64,000 nucleotides of DNA from Pirellulales bacterium (lineage in GTDB: Bacteria; Planctomycetota; Planctomycetia; Pirellulales; DATAWG01). This document shows, piece by piece, positions 60,949 to 64,000 of this stretch (its first letter is position 1; every line of letters begins with the position of its first letter). The translations under genes and the position numbers were made by a program. The DNA lies in contig DATAWG010000099.1 in the NCBI GenBank assembly GCA_036267355.1, positions 1 through 64,000 of the forward strand, read 5' to 3'. The notes under the pieces are model-generated. The model saw only the letters and a list, made by a program, of their open reading frames with translations. It was not told where the DNA came from and ran no database searches.

Positions 60949-62166
60949 ATGACCAGCCATTTTTCGCCGATCGACGATGCCGTCGCCGCCATTCGCCGCG
61001 GAGAAGTCGTGATTGTCGTCGACGCCGAAGATCGGGAAAACGAAGGCGACTTCATTTGCGCGGCCGAAAAAGTCACGCCCGAAATCGTCAATTTCATGAT
61101 CACCAACGGCCGCGGGCAGCTTTGCATGCCCGTGCTGCCGGAAGTTTGCGAGCGGTTGAAGATTCCTTTGATGGTCGAATCGAACACCGCTCCGCTGGGG
61201 ACCTGTTTCACCGTGCCGGTCGATCATCGCTCGTCGAAAACCGGAATCACGGCCCAGGAGCGGGCACGCACGATTCGGGCCATGCTCGATCCGAACAGCA
61301 AACCGACCGATTTCGTCCGCCCCGGCCATCTGTTTCCACTGATGGCCAAGGAAGGGGGCGTGCTGCGCCGCGCCGGACACACCGAAGCGGCCGTCGATCT
61401 GGCCCGGCTCGCCGGCCTTTCGCCGGCCGGCGCTCTGTGCGAAATCCTCGATGCCGAGGGAAGCCGGGCCGATCGCCGATTGCTCTTCGAGCTGGCCCAA
61501 AAATATCACCTCGAAATCATTTCGATCGAAGAACTGATCCGCTACCGGCGCGTTCGCGAAAAGCTGGTGTATCGCATTGCCGAAGCCGATCTGCCGACGA
61601 CGCACGGCTTTTTTCGCGTGATCGCCTATGGCGTGAAGTATGAGCCGCAGCAGCCGATTGTGCTCGTGATGGGGGATCCGGCAAAAGTGGCCGTGCCGCT
61701 GGTGCGCCTGCATTCGTCGTGTTTCACGGGCGATCTGTTGGATTCGCTCCGCTGCGATTGCGGCGATCAATTGCAACTCGCGCTAAAGATGATCGGCCAG
61801 GAGGGAACCGGTGTGCTGGTGTATCTTCCGCAGGAAGGGCGGGGAATCGGGTTGATCGAAAAGATCAAGGCCTATCAGCTTCAAGACCAAGGGCTCGACA
61901 CTGTCGAAGCCAATTTGGCGCTCGGCTTCAAAGCCGACACGCGCGATTACGGCATCGGCATCCAATTGCTCAAAGATTTGGGCCTATCGAAGGTGCGGCT
62001 GTTGACGAACAACCCCAAAAAGACCGACGCATTCATTTACGGCGGCTTCGATTTGGAAGTGGTCGATCAGGTGCCGATCTTGCCGCCCGTGCACGAGCAC
62101 AACGCCCGCTACATCGCCACGAAGCGCGAAAAACTCGGCCACCACTTGCCGGAAAACGGCGGTTAG
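60949..62166 (+). CDS. ribBA: Bifunctional 3,4-dihydroxy-2-butanone-4-phosphate synthase / GTP cyclohydrolase II
   Basis: A 405-residue two-domain riboflavin enzyme. The N-terminal RibB domain (1-205) makes dihydroxybutanone phosphate from ribulose 5-phosphate: acidic loop DAEDRENEGDFI (25-36) and GHTEAAVDLARLAG (143-156). The C-terminal RibA domain (206-400) opens GTP: zinc ligands Cys258, Cys269 and Cys271 in LHSSCFTGDLLDSLRCDCGD, then EGRGIGLIEKIKAYQLQD with the catalytic arginine. The ATG at 60949 follows AGGAG by 10 bases and lies after the TATAAT, which overlaps an earlier in-frame ATG, so the shorter start is chosen. Single transcription unit; other rib genes are not in the window. Confidence 0.95.
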   Translation: MTSHFSPIDDAVAAIRRGEVVIVVDAEDRENEGDFICAAEKVTPEIVNFMITNGRGQLCMPVLPEVCERLKIPLMVESNTAPLGTCFTVPVDHRSSKTGITAQERARTIRAMLDPNSKPTDFVRPGHLFPLMAKEGGVLRRAGHTEAAVDLARLAGLSPAGALCEILDAEGSRADRRLLFELAQKYHLEIISIEELIRYRRVREKLVYRIAEADLPTTHGFFRVIAYGVKYEPQQPIVLVMGDPAKVAVPLVRLHSSCFTGDLLDSLRCDCGDQLQLALKMIGQEGTGVLVYLPQEGRGIGLIEKIKAYQLQDQGLDTVEANLALGFKADTRDYGIGIQLLKDLGLSKVRLLTNNPKKTDAFIYGGFDLEVVDQVPILPPVHEHNARYIATKREKLGHHLPENGG

Positions 62167-62176
62167 CCATCCGACC

Positions 62177-62243
62177 GACGCGCGAAACCGCTAGCGAGCC
62201 GGCGGCTCTTGTTTGGGGGCGACCCTCGCTTGCGGTTTCGCGC
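62177..62243. terminator. Gene-end palindrome P4 between convergent genes
   Basis: GACGCGCGAAACCGCTAGCG pairs with CGCTTGCGGTTTCGCGC across about 30 bases, beginning 10 bases after the ribBA stop. Same family as P1-P3. Confidence 0.62.
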
Positions 62244-62341
62244 CGAGTGCCAGTTCCGCGCGGGATGATCTGGTGGTTCGCGCCGAACTCTTTGCTTCCG
62301 CCGTTGCCATTCGCCGCGGCCGCGGCGCGCTACGGCACATC

Positions 62342-63274
62342 TCACTTTTTCATCGCCCGTTGGCATTTTCGCCATAGCGCGGCTTCGTCTTTCATGGCAT
62401 GCTGCTCGGCAAAGATTGCGAGCGAGCCATACCATTTTTCCGGAATGGCATTGCAGGCCCACCAGATCTTGGCCGAGCATTCAGGGCAGAAGGCCAGCGG
62501 GGAGCGGTCGGTTTCCGCGAGACTATTCGAACCGTTCATTCCGCACTCATACGCCGTGCAATGCTCGATGCCGAACATGTGGCCGGTTTCATGCGTGGCC
62601 ACTTTGCACATCCGCATCAGGCAACGTCGGTACGCTTCGTCGCCGGCATTCGGGTCGCCATATCGGGCCGACGACCAGACGCCGACGCGTTCGGTAAGCG
62701 ATGCCTGGCCGAACACGTAATTCCAGCCCTGTCCGGGCCAGAGGTCGGAAGTCGTCAGAGCCAATAGCGCGACGGCGTTGGCCGGCCGGCGCGGCGGCAA
62801 CAATTCGCCGAGGATATACTCCGTGAGCAGTTGCTCCTTGTGGGTCGCGGAGTTGATCCGCCGGGCTTTGGCGGGAATCGCATCCAGCGCGATCGGATCG
62901 AGCGTTTTCACCGGCAGATTGTAGATCCGCCCGAGCAGATCGACCGTGGCATCGAGCAGCTTCTTCTCTTTTTCGCCGAAGGCCCCGATCGGCTGCACGT
63001 AGATCGTCGTCCGAGCGGCAGTCGGCCGATTCGGATTGCTGCGGATGTATTGTTCGAATGTCTGTCCCGGTTCGTGCTGTTTTTCGAGCCAATCTCCGGG
63101 CTGCGGCGCTGCTTTGACTTTGAATAGTGGCTTTACTTTTTCGATCGTATCGCGGATCGTGGCGATATTGCCGGTAGCCGGCGCCGTGCCGCCCACCGGT
63201 GGGGCAGCAGTGCCGTTCCATGCCAGCGAAACCGCCATCGCGACGCCGAGCATCGCAAGCAATGCAGCATTCAT
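62342..63274 (-). CDS. Archaemetzincin-like zinc metalloprotease with signal peptide
   Basis: A 310-residue protein. The zinc site is [12 protein letters not shown] (228-239), the metzincin HExxHxxGxxH consensus with the Cys that marks archaemetzincins, followed by Cys244, a Met-turn-like CGMNGSN (244-250) and FCPEC (Cys263, Cys266), which would bind a second zinc. A hydrophobic N terminus ([20 protein letters not shown]) looks like a signal peptide, so this one is probably exported; related proteins are usually cytosolic. The region between (about 85-200) carries [20 protein letters not shown] and [20 protein letters not shown], typical of the family. It is convergent with ribBA. Aminopeptidase-type cleavage is known for the family; the substrate here is unknown. 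Confidence 0.88.
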   Translation of the reverse strand: MNAALLAMLGVAMAVSLAWNGTAAPPVGGTAPATGNIATIRDTIEKVKPLFKVKAAPQPGDWLEKQHEPGQTFEQYIRSNPNRPTAARTTIYVQPIGAFGEKEKKLLDATVDLLGRIYNLPVKTLDPIALDAIPAKARRINSATHKEQLLTEYILGELLPPRRPANAVALLALTTSDLWPGQGWNYVFGQASLTERVGVWSSARYGDPNAGDEAYRRCLMRMCKVATHETGHMFGIEHCTAYECGMNGSNSLAETDRSPLAFCPECSAKIWWACNAIPEKWYGSLAIFAEQHAMKDEAALWRKCQRAMKK

Positions 63275-63336
63275 CAGTGCTACCCGGTTTTTGAAGAAAG
63301 TTCCTTTGGCGCGGCCGCCGCATTCATCCCGTGGGC

Positions 63337-63342
63337 ATTATA
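63337..63342 (-). promoter_or_regulatory. Candidate -10 box for the archaemetzincin gene
   Basis: ATTATA on the plus strand is a perfect TATAAT on the minus strand, 63-68 bases before the start codon. No convincing -35. Confidence 0.35.
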
Positions 63343-63540
63343 GCGATAAAATGCCGAACCTCGCGGCCAGCCGATGTGACCTGTTTCCATCCGCCGTTGC
63401 CATTAGCCGCAATTCGGCGTATTTTAGAATGCGAAACCGATTCGGCACCGACACCCTTGCTCGCTTCGGGCTCGTGCCGTGCCATAACGAAGCGTCAGCG
63501 AAGCTGCCGCCCTGTCCCCTCACCCCCACCCTTCCTCCCA

Positions 63541-64000
63541 TGGCCACCGCAAGCAAACCCCGCACGAGTCAATTGGTCACCGGAGCCGATGTCGTGGTTC
63601 AATCGCTCGTGAACCACGGCGTCGACGTGATCTTCGCCTATCCGGGCGGGGCCAGCATGCCCCTGCATCAGGCGCTGACGCGGTTCAAAGACCGGCTGCG
63701 AACGATCCTGCCGCGGCACGAGCAAGGCGGGGCATTCGCCGCCCAGGGCTATGCCCGCACGACCGGCAAGCCGGGCGTTTGCATGGCCACCAGCGGTCCC
63801 GGGGCCCTGAATCTGGTCACGGCGATCGCCGACGCCAAGATGGACAGCATTCCGCTGATCGCGCTCACCGGCCAGGTGGGCACGCCGGTGATCGGATCCG
63901 ACGCGTTTCAGGAAACGCCGATCGTCGAAGTCTGCCGCGGAATTACGAAACACCATTATCTCGTCACACGCGTGGAAGACGTGGCCCGCGTGATGCGCGA
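63541..64000 (+). CDS. ilvB: Acetolactate synthase large subunit (3' truncated by the window)
   Basis: The first 153 residues of a thiamine-diphosphate enzyme of branched-chain amino-acid synthesis. [20 protein letters not shown], catalytic Glu61 in [40 protein letters not shown] and [20 protein letters not shown] are diagnostic for acetolactate synthase rather than other ThDP enzymes. The ATG at 63541 fits the family length of leader, though only CCTCCC precedes it and no Shine-Dalgarno is visible. The regulatory small subunit would lie beyond the window. A minus-strand frame over the same bases is a shadow. Confidence 0.93.

Overview
The window looks like chromosomal DNA of a planctomycete, most likely from the Pirellulales or a close relative (inference). 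The base composition is GC-rich. Markers typical of that phylum include a DUF1549/DUF1553 protein with a CX4CH haem motif followed by a Tat-dependent DUF1501 protein, LEPR-XLL-type secreted proteins, a prenyltransferase-fold/DUF4159 protein, an ECF sigma factor beside a planctomycete-style Ser/Thr kinase, and many short palindromic repeats between genes. I saw no rRNA, tRNA, CRISPR array, phage or intact insertion sequence.

Layout. 0-7 kb: end of a Gly/Pro-rich gene, a repeat-built LEPR-XLL protein, an ECF sigma factor convergent with a membrane Ser/Thr kinase with TPRs, and a second LEPR-XLL protein with a C-terminal anchor. 7-12 kb: a VOC protein and a minus-strand type II fatty-acid-synthesis-like operon (dehydratase, ACP, dehydratase, ketosynthase) headed by a perfect 27-bp inverted repeat. 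12-16 kb: two Hsp20 chaperones with a terminator, a DUF433 protein and PTS enzyme I, then a mosaic of repeats. 16-22 kb: an ABC/FtsX exporter and an internally duplicated membrane protein. 22-30 kb: a minus-strand tripartite RND heavy-metal-type efflux operon (adaptor, pump, outer-membrane channel). 30-36 kb: a zinc-ribbon membrane protein with a broken partial copy behind it, a PPi-type phosphofructokinase and a Gly-rich secreted TPR protein. 36-47 kb: a plus-strand cluster arranged like pilMNOPQ, with a PilM-PilN fusion, two single-pass proteins and a 1.4-kDa-residue-scale (about 1400 aa) TPR secretin, but without pilin or motor genes in the window. 47-53 kb: DUF423 protein, a proline-dehydrogenase-like protein in an operon with a BioF2-type acetyltransferase, then an ECF sigma/anti-sigma/secreted coiled-coil operon. 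53-64 kb: DUF1549/DUF1553 and DUF1501 pair, a beta-hydroxyacid dehydrogenase, DUF4159 protein, RibBA, an archaemetzincin-like protease and the start of acetolactate synthase.

The most unusual signals are non-coding. A MITE-like element (98-135 bp) occurs six times, with terminal inverted repeats beginning GGCTCGGCCGAAAAATAAC. In three copies it is flanked by direct TTA repeats, and one copy has split another dispersed repeat (CCCGAAGCGTTAGCGAGGGA) whose intact form is also in the window, which gives an internal filled-site/empty-site comparison. A separate palindrome family (GCGCGAAACCGCAAGCG and its complement) lies within 30 bp after the stop codon of four plus-strand genes. The most interesting protein system is the pilMNOPQ-like envelope cluster. 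All functional calls are from sequence recognition alone; no database search was run.
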